Assembly: GCF_037974265.1 (NCBI RefSeq)
Contig: NZ_CP150233.1
Coordinates: 682,001 to 746,000 of the forward strand
Reading direction: 5' to 3'
Source of the DNA: Paenibacillus sp. FSL R5-0623
Lineage (GTDB): Bacteria; Bacillota; Bacilli; Paenibacillales; Paenibacillaceae
Length of the DNA: 64,000 nucleotides
Of this stretch, positions 8,214-16,094 are shown in pieces. Below the pieces are notes generated by a model that was given only the letters and a program-made list of their open reading frames with translations, ran no database searches and had not been told where the DNA came from. Position 1 is the stretch's first letter, and each line of letters begins with the position of its first letter. A program made the translations under genes and the position numbers.

Positions 8214-9737
8214 GTGAATGCAACTGGAGGTTTGAAGCGCAGTTTCATCTTGACGGGGCTGTTGCTCGCGACATTTCTGTCAGCGATTGAAGGCACCGTA
8301 ATTGGTCCGGCAGGGCCGACCATTGTCAGTGAGCTGGGGAGTGTACAGCTGCTGAGCTGGATTTTCACCGCATATCTGTTGACGATGGCTGTGAGTACGC
8401 CCATTTTTGGCAAAATCAGTGACTTGTATGGACGAAAGCCTGTATTTCTGATTGGCTGTGCCTTATTTTTACTGGGTTCACTTTTGTGCTGCCTGTCGCA
8501 GAACATGGAGCAGTTGATTATTTTTCGTGCAATACAAGGGATCGGTGCGGGTGCGGTAGTTCCTGTTACATTTACGATTATCGGGGACATCTACGCCATT
8601 GAAGAACGTGGCAAAATCCAGGGCTGGATTAGCTCCGTGTGGGGTATTTCCTCTCTGGCTGGACCGCTGCTTGGCGGTTATTTTGTTGATAATCTGGGCT
8701 GGCAGTGGATCTTTGGTTTTAATGTGCCGTTTGGTCTGCTTGCGATGTGGTTTGTATTTCGTTATCTGAAGGAAGATATCTCGCCGCGTACGGCCAAAAT
8801 TGACTATGTCGGTGCACTGACCTTCACGGTGGGCATTACTGCATTGTTATTCGTCCTGTCGGCGGGTGGGCAGTATTATGCCTGGAGTTCTCCGTTGATT
8901 GTTGTGCTGAGTGTGGTCGCCGCTCTGTTTATCATTTTATTTTTCGTGGTGGAAAAAAGAGCTCAGGCCCCTATGGTTCCACTACATTTGTTCCGAATTC
9001 GGGACATCCGTGTGGCGAATATCGCCGGACTGCTGACCAGTACTTTGATGATCGGCCTGACCAGTTATTTGCCGCTCTGGGTGCAGGGGGTTCGGGGAGG
9101 TAATGCGACGGAATCCGGGTTGCTGCTCGCGCCGATGTCAGTGGGTTGGCTCATTGGTAGTGTGTTGGCAGGCCGCCTGTTGATGAAGATTGGATCACGT
9201 ATGACCGCATTGATTGGATTAACCGGAATTGCGATTGGGTCGGGTGGACTCTTTCTGGTGGGCGGGACATCCCCGCAGGCTGTGCTATTTATATTGACCT
9301 TTATTTATGGTCTCGGCTTCGGATTTGCGTTCACGATCTTCACCATTATTGCGCAGTCTTCTGTAGGGTATAAGGAGCGTGGCTCCTCTACCGCACTGCA
9401 TACGTTCATGCGTACATTGGGACAGACGATTGGTGCAGCGGCTTTTGGTACCTGGTTGAACTATCGGATCTCCACGTTATCGAATGAACAGAATCTGGCT
9501 GAGGCTGGAATATCGGAGAATGATCTGAATGAACTGTTAGCACCGCATACGGATGCAGCGCTATCTGATGATAAATGGGCGCTACTGCGTAACGTGCTGG
9601 AAGGAAGCTTGCATTCCCTGTTTGTGATTATGTTTGTCATTGCACTGGTCTCGTGGGTAACGACGCTTGCTCTACGCAAACGTTTAATTGTACCCGAAGA
9701 TGCAGATGCTCCACCGCAGCCACAAGGCTCAAAGTAA
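8214..9737 (+). CDS. MFS multidrug exporter, DHA2 family (14 helices)
   Basis: The protein has 507 residues, the size of the 14-helix DHA2 drug:H+ antiporters (LmrB, EmrB, YusP type). Motif A appears as GKISDLYGRKPVFL after the second helix, and the antiporter motif C region as WGISSLAGPLLGGYF. The N-terminus LLLATFLSAIEGTVIGPAGPTI carries the family's helix 1 with an acidic residue. The start is GTG 8214, preceded by GAGAGAAGGG. A MarR-family repressor gene (10095-10556) converges on it beyond a terminator. In B. subtilis a MarR protein (YusO) controls a related pump (YusP), so regulation is possible but would act in trans here. Confidence 0.87.
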   Translation: MNATGGLKRSFILTGLLLATFLSAIEGTVIGPAGPTIVSELGSVQLLSWIFTAYLLTMAVSTPIFGKISDLYGRKPVFLIGCALFLLGSLLCCLSQNMEQLIIFRAIQGIGAGAVVPVTFTIIGDIYAIEERGKIQGWISSVWGISSLAGPLLGGYFVDNLGWQWIFGFNVPFGLLAMWFVFRYLKEDISPRTAKIDYVGALTFTVGITALLFVLSAGGQYYAWSSPLIVVLSVVAALFIILFFVVEKRAQAPMVPLHLFRIRDIRVANIAGLLTSTLMIGLTSYLPLWVQGVRGGNATESGLLLAPMSVGWLIGSVLAGRLLMKIGSRMTALIGLTGIAIGSGGLFLVGGTSPQAVLFILTFIYGLGFGFAFTIFTIIAQSSVGYKERGSSTALHTFMRTLGQTIGAAAFGTWLNYRISTLSNEQNLAEAGISENDLNELLAPHTDAALSDDKWALLRNVLEGSLHSLFVIMFVIALVSWVTTLALRKRLIVPEDADAPPQPQGSK

Positions 9738-10094
9738 AAGTGGATGTATACGAAAAACCGGATTCGCCGATGTCAGGCAAATCCGGTTATTTTTGTTGGC
9801 ACATGTGCAGTGGACTAGAGTGCAGCTTCCAACTCAGGCAAGTGATATCTTATTTGACCTTCTGCTCCTCTTTTTAAATTGTAAGGAACATGAGACACGT
9901 TATTTCCCGAAATCACCTGAAAACACGTTGTAGAAGGCTGTTTATTCAAAGATAGCGTTTGTCAGATTCTTTAAAATGCTGCGAGTACTTTAAACCCCTG
10001 AATAAGACGTCACAGGTTCGTTAGCGCTCCCGCTTCATATCTGCTCCAGAACATTCAGTTACGCTATGGCTTTCGGCAGGTTTAAGGATACGCT
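9738..10094. other. Convergent intergenic region
   Basis: It holds the terminator at 9757-9797 and then about 300 bases between the converging exporter and marR-type genes. I see no ORF with a ribosome-binding site and no strong second hairpin. Confidence 0.5.
9757..9797 (+). terminator. Intrinsic terminator after the DHA2 exporter
   Basis: The stem AACCGGATT / AATCCGGTT has an inner GCC/GGC pair and is followed by ATTTTTG. Confidence 0.8.
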
Positions 10095-10556
10095 CTAGCT
10101 GCTTGCTGATAAACGGTCTGCGGAATGTGCAAGCCTTCCCAAGAGTTCGGACAGCAATTCCTTGTCTTCCTCACTTAGTCCACTTACAGCCCGATCAATC
10201 TTCAACGCATAGCCTGGATAGATATCATCCATGGTGCGCTGTCCTTCTTCGGTCAATTCCACAAAGATGATACGTCTGTCTTGCGGACAATGTTTGCGGT
10301 GTAACAATCCTTTTTGCTCCAGCTTATCGATCACATAGGTCACATTACCACTTTGCAGCAGAAGTTGTGCGCCAACCTGTTGAATCGGCTGAGCTCCTTT
10401 CATATATAACACTTCGAGCACCCCGTATGCGGTGGGGTTGAAGCCATGCACTTTGCTTCCGGATACAGCGTGTTCATTCACGCTTTTGAATGTCTGGGCC
10501 AAGGTGCGGTACAGATGAAGTGAACGTTCGGTTCCGATTTCTTGTAATTCCAGCAT
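10095..10556 (-). CDS. MarR-family transcriptional regulator (MhqR/YusO-like)
   Basis: The protein has 153 residues and the MarR winged helix: recognition helix region LLLQSGNVTYVIDKLEQKGLL (about 87-107) and wing CPQDRRIIFVELTEEGQ. The PTAYGVLEVLYMKGAQPIQQ segment is close to MhqR/YusO-type repressors of quinone-response and efflux genes. No conserved OhrR-type sensing cysteine is present near the N-terminus. A perfect 16-bp palindrome 86 bases upstream of the start (10643-10658) is a likely operator. It sits between two MFS exporters, one convergent and one divergent. Confidence 0.87.
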   Translation of the reverse strand: MLELQEIGTERSLHLYRTLAQTFKSVNEHAVSGSKVHGFNPTAYGVLEVLYMKGAQPIQQVGAQLLLQSGNVTYVIDKLEQKGLLHRKHCPQDRRIIFVELTEEGQRTMDDIYPGYALKIDRAVSGLSEEDKELLSELLGRLAHSADRLSASS

Positions 10557-10642
10557 GCTGATCCCGCCTTTTCAGATTAGTTATAAGTTGAAATGATGAA
10601 GAGGGGTTCTCTCCGTTATGCTGTTCATGTAAAAGAGTATTT

Positions 10643-10658
10643 CAACTTATATAAGTTG
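10643..10658. promoter_or_regulatory. Perfect 16-bp palindrome, probable MarR operator
   Basis: CAACTTATATAAGTTG is its own reverse complement. A half-site TATAAGTTG recurs at 10582-10590, between the palindrome and the marR-type start. MarR repressors typically bind such palindromes near their own promoter. Confidence 0.65.
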
Positions 10659-10750
10659 GTTAGTTATGTTTGACGATTCAGGTTGTCGCCATGGTTTAAT
10701 TGTAAACTTCTATTTCTACGAAAAACATGCGATATGTCACAAGATTTGCA

Positions 10751-10790
10751 TTTTTAGCATTTAAAATTTGATCATTCATCATGCTAAAAA
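10751..10790. promoter_or_regulatory. 10-bp inverted repeat upstream of the DHA3 exporter
   Basis: TTTTTAGCAT (10751-10760) and ATGCTAAAAA (10781-10790) are perfect inverted copies whose centres are 30 bp apart, about three helical turns. No T-run follows in the pattern of a terminator, so an operator is more likely. Confidence 0.5.
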
Positions 10791-10901
10791 ATCATCCTTC
10801 AGATGTCGCTTTTTCTCCGCCTCTGGCAGGAGGTCGAGTCAAGGGCTGCTCTATATAATGAGTTCATACTATGAATTGGAAGATAATGGAGGAGAAGAAG
10901 G

Positions 10902-12233
10902 ATGACAAGTGATTTAACGTTTGAAGGACAACGACCGCTGAAGAATAACCGATCTTTTGTAACATTGATGGTGGCACAGGCCATTTCCAATCTGGGTGAT
11001 TGGCTGCATCTGCTCGCAATCCTGACCCTCGTGGGTATCCACTGGAATGCAACGCCATGGGAGATCACATTTGTCACACTTTCCGCAGCAATACCCATTC
11101 TGTTGACAGGGCCATTTGCAGGCACACTTGCAGATCGCCTGAACCGAAAATGGCTGATGATTGTAGCCGATGGTGCACGGATCATCATCGTGGGTGCGTT
11201 AATTTTTGCTGACCAGATCTGGCACATCTACATACTGCTGGTCCTCAAATCCCTGTTCGATGTCATGTTCTCTCCGGCCAAAAACGGAAAGCTGAAGGAG
11301 ATTGTACCTCACGAACAACTTGCGCAAGCTGTATCCATCAGCTCGATCATTGAACAGATGTCCAAAATTATTGGTCCAGCGCTTGGTGGACTGCTGGTAG
11401 CCGCTTTTGGCATCACCTGGTGTTTTGTTATCGATTCAGCGTCTTTTTTGATCTCCGGCATCATTTTATTGTGGATTCCTGGAACTCGGGTGATCCAATC
11501 TGCAATTCATAACGTAACAGAAATAAATGAAGAGACAGCTGGGGGTGTTCGTAACCGCTCAAAAGGCTCTTTTTGGAAGGAAACACAGGAGGGCATTCGC
11601 ATGCTTGCATCTCTCCCTCACGTAGGAGCGTCTCTGATTTTGCTTGCTTCAGCCATACTTTTTCTGCAATTTGCCGATTCACAGACTGTGGTGTTATTCA
11701 GACAACTTCCAGGAATTTCAAGTGATCTACTGGGATGGTGCGTGGCAGCAAGTGGTGTAGGTACATTAATTGCAGCGATGAGTGTACGGAAGTGGAAGCA
11801 TGCAGGGCATATTTTGAAAATGGGTCTGGGTACCATACTCATGGGTCTGGTTATCGGCGGAGCCGGAGTTATTGTTGGGGTTTGGCCGCATGCCGGGCTA
11901 GGTGCCAATCTGTTGTTAGTATCCCTTTTTACCCTGGCAGGTGTCGGAATTGGGTTTGCGATTGTACCCTTTCAGATCCTGTTGCAGGAACAGACACCTG
12001 AGGCGATGACAGGCAGGGTATTTGGAACGGTAGGTAGCGTGATGACTGCCAGTAATATTATGGGCCCGGTGGTAGGCGGATTTATGGTCACCTCATTTGG
12101 TGTAGTGCCGGCTTTTGTCTGTTCAGGCATTTTGATGACCCTGCTTGGTTTGATTTATTTGATGAAACGTAATGGGGAAAAAGCCGATCTGAATGGTTCC
12201 ATTGCAGCCAAAACAATGATTGCAGGCGACTAA
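10902..12233 (+). CDS. MFS exporter, DHA3 (macrolide-efflux-like) family
   Basis: The protein has 443 residues and about 12 helices. The N-terminus (FVTLMVAQAISNLGDWLHLL) and the loop motif FAGTLADRLNRKWLMIVADG match the DHA3/MefA-type exporters, with an N-x-x-D/S-W helix-1 pattern. A second internal pattern EQTPEAMTGRVFGTVGSV lies at about residue 365, where this family has its conserved R-G-R-V motif. The start at ATG 10902 follows GGAGGAGAAGAAGG. It is divergent from the marR-type gene, with two inverted repeats between them, so MarR control is likely. Substrate unknown. Confidence 0.85.
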   Translation: MTSDLTFEGQRPLKNNRSFVTLMVAQAISNLGDWLHLLAILTLVGIHWNATPWEITFVTLSAAIPILLTGPFAGTLADRLNRKWLMIVADGARIIIVGALIFADQIWHIYILLVLKSLFDVMFSPAKNGKLKEIVPHEQLAQAVSISSIIEQMSKIIGPALGGLLVAAFGITWCFVIDSASFLISGIILLWIPGTRVIQSAIHNVTEINEETAGGVRNRSKGSFWKETQEGIRMLASLPHVGASLILLASAILFLQFADSQTVVLFRQLPGISSDLLGWCVAASGVGTLIAAMSVRKWKHAGHILKMGLGTILMGLVIGGAGVIVGVWPHAGLGANLLLVSLFTLAGVGIGFAIVPFQILLQEQTPEAMTGRVFGTVGSVMTASNIMGPVVGGFMVTSFGVVPAFVCSGILMTLLGLIYLMKRNGEKADLNGSIAAKTMIAGD

Positions 12234-12276
12234 AAACAGGCCGGATCTGCTCAGGTTAGAACAGTTGAAATGAAGG

Positions 12277-12293
12277 TTTGAATTTACTTCAAA
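12277..12293. promoter_or_regulatory. Inverted repeat upstream of the secreted repeat protein genes
   Basis: TTTGAA-TTTAC-TTCAAA is a perfect 6-bp inverted repeat, and a second palindrome GCGTTT-GAGT-AAACGC lies at 12315-12330. Both sit in the 207-base gap before the TTG start at 12441. They may be operators or leader hairpins. Confidence 0.4.
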
Positions 12294-12440
12294 TTTTAAG
12301 TTTTTGATTAAAAAGCGTTTGAGTAAACGCCTTCACGTTTAATGAGGAACAGGCAGAAATCCCTGTATTCTAATTATTCCTAGGGGAAAACTCATATCCC
12401 TTGTCCCACCAACGCATTAGCGGAAAGGGGGTGAAGCAAC

Positions 12441-13790
12441 TTGAATGTAAAGTTACCAAAATCTATAGTACGTCTGGGAAGCATCCCACTGGTTATACTC
12501 GCCGGGACTTTGATGCTGGAGTTTGGATCGTCACATGTATACGCAGAAGAGGCTCAAGTATCTTCTGAAAAACCGTCCAGCGGATTGTCGCTGAATTTGT
12601 TTTCACGTGATTCGGATGGCGGGTTGAATCTGACTCCGTCGGTATCGGTATCCACACCACTACTGGATGTTGAAGTTCCATCGATCAAAGCGAATGAATC
12701 GACAGGTAAGCTGAGTGTATCTGAGCTGAACGTAGATACGCCGCTTGGATCGGCCGGAACATCAGAGATTGGGATTGATGCGAAGAAGGGAACCGTCGAA
12801 CTGCCGTCTGTACAGGCGGATACACCGGTGATCAGAGCCAATGTATCAAGCAGTCAGGTGAACCTCAACGAAGGTACTGCTTCCTTGCCTGGCGTTACCG
12901 CAGAGGTACCCGAGGTGATCAAGGCAGAGACGTCTGCTGTGAAAACAGACCTTCGGCAGGGCAAGGTTGAATTACCTTCCGTGAAGGTGGATGTGCCTGA
13001 GGTTACTTCCATCAATATCTCTTCATCCCGAGTGGATCTGAGTAAGGGAAATGTCCAGCTTCCTTCTGTGAGAGCAGAAGTTCCAGTTGCAGACGTATCC
13101 GCTGAACTTAATCCTGATCAGGAAAAGGTGGAGATTCCAAGTGTGAAGCCGGAACCGCCTGTAGTCACTCCGGAAAAGTCGACGGTTGTCACAACACCGA
13201 ATGTTGAAACTTCCAATACGAGTGCACTCGCAGATCCTGTTTCACCACAGAACACTGAGGAAGGACAGGACGCAGTACAGGTTACGGGCAAAGTGGTGGA
13301 GGTCACCACGGAACCAGAAGTACGTCCAGAACAACCTGCTGTCCCGCAGGCATTGCCTGTGGAAGGAACCGATCTGAAGAAGGATTCCGATGTTAATGCA
13401 GGTTTGTCAGATAACGAGTTATTCCTCGTAGATCAGACATCTGCTGAATCAGCTGTCACTGAACAAGTGCAGAGTAACCAGGAAGCCGATCTGAAACAAG
13501 ATGATGCTGATGCAACATCTCCATTGCAGCCTCGCACAGAACGACCAACCAGTTGGTCTGTTGCAGCAAATTCTCCCGGCGCAGCTAATGCTTCAGCAGG
13601 GACAAGCTCCGGTTCGTCCGGTGTAACTGGAGGTGGAGCAATCGCACCAGCCGCTGCACTTCCGGGAGCAACAACGGGTCTGGTTACCCCAGATTACGAT
13701 TATGCCTTCCGAATGGAACGGCTCGATGGGTTCAGTCAATGGTCACAGGCACCGCCTGGGCGGCCGCCGCAATATACCTCTTTCTCTTAG
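12441..13790 (+). CDS. Secreted repeat protein of unknown function (29-residue beta-type repeats)
   Basis: I do not recognise a named family. The protein has 449 residues with a signal peptide of about 35 residues, ending VYA before EEAQ. Residues about 89-242 hold five degenerate repeats of 25-29 residues with the core G-x-V-x-LPSV-x-A-x-VP-x-V, for example GKVELPSVKVDVPEV. The rest is rich in Pro, Glu, Ser, Thr and Val, and the tail ends with a Gly/Ala-rich stretch and QAPPGRPPQYTSFS. There is no LPxTG anchor, transmembrane tail or S-layer domain. It starts at TTG 12441 behind AAAGGGGGTGA. It precedes a second secreted repeat protein by 49 bases, so the two are probably one operon. Confidence 0.75.
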   Translation: MNVKLPKSIVRLGSIPLVILAGTLMLEFGSSHVYAEEAQVSSEKPSSGLSLNLFSRDSDGGLNLTPSVSVSTPLLDVEVPSIKANESTGKLSVSELNVDTPLGSAGTSEIGIDAKKGTVELPSVQADTPVIRANVSSSQVNLNEGTASLPGVTAEVPEVIKAETSAVKTDLRQGKVELPSVKVDVPEVTSINISSSRVDLSKGNVQLPSVRAEVPVADVSAELNPDQEKVEIPSVKPEPPVVTPEKSTVVTTPNVETSNTSALADPVSPQNTEEGQDAVQVTGKVVEVTTEPEVRPEQPAVPQALPVEGTDLKKDSDVNAGLSDNELFLVDQTSAESAVTEQVQSNQEADLKQDDADATSPLQPRTERPTSWSVAANSPGAANASAGTSSGSSGVTGGGAIAPAAALPGATTGLVTPDYDYAFRMERLDGFSQWSQAPPGRPPQYTSFS

Positions 13791-13839
13791 ACAACAATGG
13801 CGTTAATTCAACCAAAATTGAGAAGGAGTGTATATCATC

Positions 13840-15141
13840 ATGAAAAAAGTGAATCGTTGGGTAAAATTGTCGGTATTGTCGGGTACGTTGGTAGCTGGAT
13901 TGCTGGGAGCTTCGCAGGCAACTTACGCAGATAGCTATAGCAATAACAGCAGTGGCAATCTGGATCTGAATGCAGGTTTGCGCCTGGAGCTGGGATCTCT
14001 TCTGTCAGGACACCGTGACACAGGTTACGGTAGCCATGGGAGCTACGGAGGTTCATCCAGTGCAAGCGGAGCATTAAATCTGGATCTTGGCCTTAATGCC
14101 GGCTTATCTTCCGAGAGTATGAACCGTTACAATGATCGTTCTTCCGAGCACACAGTTGAGCATAGCAGTTCTGGCAAGCTGGGCCTTGGCCTCAATGCCA
14201 ATGTGTCGGGAGAAGGTACAACGATGAGCGACTATTCAAGAGGCGGCGATGATCGGAACGTAAACAGCAGCTATGCGAGTGAAAGTCGTGGCGTACTGGA
14301 TCTGGGTCTGAACGCGAAAGCGGAAGGAGAGAGTGCAACAATGGCTCAATCCGAACGCACTAACAGCGTGAAAGACAGCGAGCGTAACGTAAATAGCAGC
14401 TATGCGAGTGAAAGTCGCGGCGTACTGGATCTGGGTCTGAACGCGAAAGCAGAAGGAGAGAGTGCAACGATGGCTCAATCCGAACGCAACAACAGCGTGA
14501 AAGACGGTGAACGTAACACGAGCAGTAGCTACGCGAGCGAAAGCCGCGGCGCACTGGATCTGGGTCTGAACGCCAAAGCGGAAGGAGAGAGTGCAACAAT
14601 GGCTCAATCCGAACGTACTAACAGCGTGAAAGACAGTGAGCGTAACGTGAACAGTAGCTACGCGAGCGAAAGCCGCGGCGCACTGGATCTGGGTCTGAAC
14701 GCCAAAGCAGAAGGAGAGAGTGCAACAATGGCTCAATCCGAACGTACTAACAGCGTGAAAGACAGTGAGCGTAACACGAACAGTAGCTACGCGAGCGAAA
14801 GCCGCGGCGCACTGGATGTGGGTCTGAACGTGAATGCAGAAGGAGAGAGTGAAACGATGGCTCAATCCGAACGTACTAACAGCGTGAAAGACAGTGAGCG
14901 TAACACGAACAGTAGCTACGCGAGCGAAAGTCCTGGCGCACTGGATCTGGGTCTGAACGCCAAAGCAGAAGGAGAGAGTGCAACAATGGCTCAATCCGAA
15001 CGCAATAACAGCGTGAATGACCGTGAGCGTAACGTGAACAGCAGCTATGCGAACGAAAGCCGTGGCGCTTTGGATCTGGATCTGAATGTGAATGCAGATG
15101 CAGAGAGTGAAACTACTTCTGTGGTGGAGACAAATCGGTAA
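13840..15141 (+). CDS. Secreted protein with 43-residue tandem repeats
   Basis: Unknown family, 433 residues. The signal peptide is MKKVNRWVKLSVLSGTLVAG followed by LLGASQATYA, with cleavage expected before DSYS. After a Gly/Ser/Tyr-rich region with two LDLGLNAGL-like units, residues 139-433 hold six full copies and one partial copy of a 43-residue repeat. Each has the cores NSSYASESRG, LDLGLNAKAEGES and TMAQSERTNSVKDSER. The L-D-L-G-L-N unit alternates hydrophobic and polar residues, as in beta-strands. There is no cell-wall anchor motif. The start at ATG 13840 follows AAGGAG; GTG 13828 overlaps that site. It is closed by a strong terminator. Confidence 0.8.
   Translation: MKKVNRWVKLSVLSGTLVAGLLGASQATYADSYSNNSSGNLDLNAGLRLELGSLLSGHRDTGYGSHGSYGGSSSASGALNLDLGLNAGLSSESMNRYNDRSSEHTVEHSSSGKLGLGLNANVSGEGTTMSDYSRGGDDRNVNSSYASESRGVLDLGLNAKAEGESATMAQSERTNSVKDSERNVNSSYASESRGVLDLGLNAKAEGESATMAQSERNNSVKDGERNTSSSYASESRGALDLGLNAKAEGESATMAQSERTNSVKDSERNVNSSYASESRGALDLGLNAKAEGESATMAQSERTNSVKDSERNTNSSYASESRGALDVGLNVNAEGESETMAQSERTNSVKDSERNTNSSYASESPGALDLGLNAKAEGESATMAQSERNNSVNDRERNVNSSYANESRGALDLDLNVNADAESETTSVVETNR
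14254..15141 (+). repeat. Seven 129-bp tandem coding repeats (last one partial)
   Basis: Units start at 14254, 14383, 14512, 14641, 14770, 14899 and 15028, each 129 bp (43 codons) and in frame. The units starting at 14512, 14641 and 14770 are nearly identical at DNA level, while the outer ones differ more. This pattern suggests recent unequal recombination or gene conversion in the middle of the array. Confidence 0.9.
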
Positions 15142-15163
15142 TATGAGATTTTCATTGTAATAT

Positions 15164-15200
15164 GAAGAAGCAGGGGATCCGGAACCCCTGCTTCTTTTTT
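15164..15200 (+). terminator. Intrinsic terminator after the repeat-protein operon
   Basis: AGAAGCAGGGG pairs with CCCCTGCTTCT around ATCCGGAA and is followed by a T-run. Confidence 0.9.
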
Positions 15201-15212
15201 ACATTTTATGAG

Positions 15213-15605
15213 CTAGCGTTCTTCTGAATGTTCTTCTAATAAGCGTACTATCTTTTCAAATGTATACTCGCCTTCGGCAATCTTGACCATAAATTCAACT
15301 GCATATTTACGTTCCATCTGCAAATGGTAGCCATTCACTCGCAGAAAGGACTTGGTTACAAGATAAGCTGTACGTTTATTTCCGTTATAGAAACAGTGGT
15401 TTTTAACCAATGACTCTAATAAGGCAGTAGCTTTATCAAATATGGAAGGGTAGGCATCCTCTCCAAACAAACTTTGGAGAGGTCTATTTATCGCAGAATC
15501 CAACAAAGCAGAATCCTTAACCCCAGCTTGTGCTGTATCATTCATCTTCTTCATCATAAAATGGTGAGCGGCTACTACTTCTTCAATGGTAAGGAATATG
15601 GTCAT
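15213..15605 (-). CDS. doc: Death-on-curing (Doc) family toxin, Fic fold
   Basis: The protein has 130 residues, the size of Doc toxins. It carries the Doc version of the Fic motif as NHCFYNGNKRTA (His70, Phe72, then NGNKR), where the usual Fic H-P-F-x-x-G-N-G-R is altered. Phage P1 Doc phosphorylates elongation factor EF-Tu and so blocks translation. The gene starts one base after the stop of the upstream antitoxin-like gene, so the pair is translationally coupled. The toxin's ribosome-binding site lies inside the antitoxin gene. Toxicity is inferred from the motif and operon order. Confidence 0.88.
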   Translation of the reverse strand: MTIFLTIEEVVAAHHFMMKKMNDTAQAGVKDSALLDSAINRPLQSLFGEDAYPSIFDKATALLESLVKNHCFYNGNKRTAYLVTKSFLRVNGYHLQMERKYAVEFMVKIAEGEYTFEKIVRLLEEHSEER

Positions 15606-15606
15606 C

Positions 15607-15900
15607 TTAACGATCCCTTAAATCATTAAGGATATCCTCATCTTCTTCGAAAACGTCGAAGAAAGCTTCCAGTACTTCGGGTCTTACATTTTCGGGTATT
15701 TTCATTTGTTTAACCTTTTTTAGTACAATTTCTCCCTGACTGTTTTCAATAAATTCAATCTCATCGCCCTGAGAAACATGGAGCTTATCAATTAAAACCT
15801 TGGGCAAGCTAATGCCCAAGCTGTTTCCCATTTTGCCTATTTTGCGAGAAAGAATTTTTCTTTTGGAATGCTCTTCTTTCATCTGAGCCCCACCATTCAT
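15607..15900 (-). CDS. AbrB/SpoVT-like antitoxin of the Doc module
   Basis: The protein has 97 residues. Residues about 14-55 form an AbrB/MazE-type swapped-hairpin DNA-binding domain (RKIGKMGNSLGISLPKVLID, then GDEIEFIE). The acidic C-terminal tail (AFFDVFEEDEDILNDL) is of the kind that wraps the toxin active site. Doc is usually paired with Phd, but AbrB-type partners are also common in Firmicutes. The start at 15900 is supported by AGGAGGA on the minus strand. Two inverted repeats directly upstream (15939-15979) suggest autoregulation. Confidence 0.82.
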   Translation of the reverse strand: MNGGAQMKEEHSKRKILSRKIGKMGNSLGISLPKVLIDKLHVSQGDEIEFIENSQGEIVLKKVKQMKIPENVRPEVLEAFFDVFEEDEDILNDLRDR

Positions 15901-15938
15901 GATATATTCCTCCTATAGTATGATCCAACTTATGAAAG

Positions 15939-15985
15939 TAATACATTTGTATGTATTAATGTTAGTATGTAATAACATTATAACA
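15939..15985 (-). promoter_or_regulatory. Promoter and twin operators of the Doc/AbrB module
   Basis: An extended -10 element TGTTATAAT lies at 15985-15977 on the minus strand. Overlapping it is AATGTTA-N8-TAACATT (15958-15979), and next to it TAATACAT-TTGT-ATGTATTA (15939-15958), a perfect 8-bp inverted repeat. Two adjacent operators over and just after the promoter fit autorepression by the antitoxin or toxin-antitoxin complex. Confidence 0.65.
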
Positions 15986-16094
15986 TGGTTTGTACTTCAA
16001 AATGCTCAGAATGATCAAACAAACAGCCCGTAACTCGATTACAATAAAACTAAAGAATGAAATAAACGCCTGATTAGAACAGGGAGTGAATGAT

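Larger units (their letters stand above)
10557..10901. other. Divergent regulatory region between marR-type and MFS genes
   Basis: This 345-base region carries the divergent control signals: the 16-bp palindrome at 10643-10658, a related half-site TATAAGTTG at 10582-10590, and a 10-bp inverted repeat at 10751-10790. No ORF was found. Confidence 0.6.

Noticed and set aside
14236-14994. Repetitive 252-codon frame on the minus strand within the tandem repeats
   Set aside because: It arises from the antisense of the 129-bp repeats, lacks a ribosome-binding site and lies inside a gene with a clear signal peptide and terminator.
14254-15141. CRISPR-like array
   Set aside because: Units are 129 bp, contiguous without spacers and in frame with a coding sequence; no cas genes are present.
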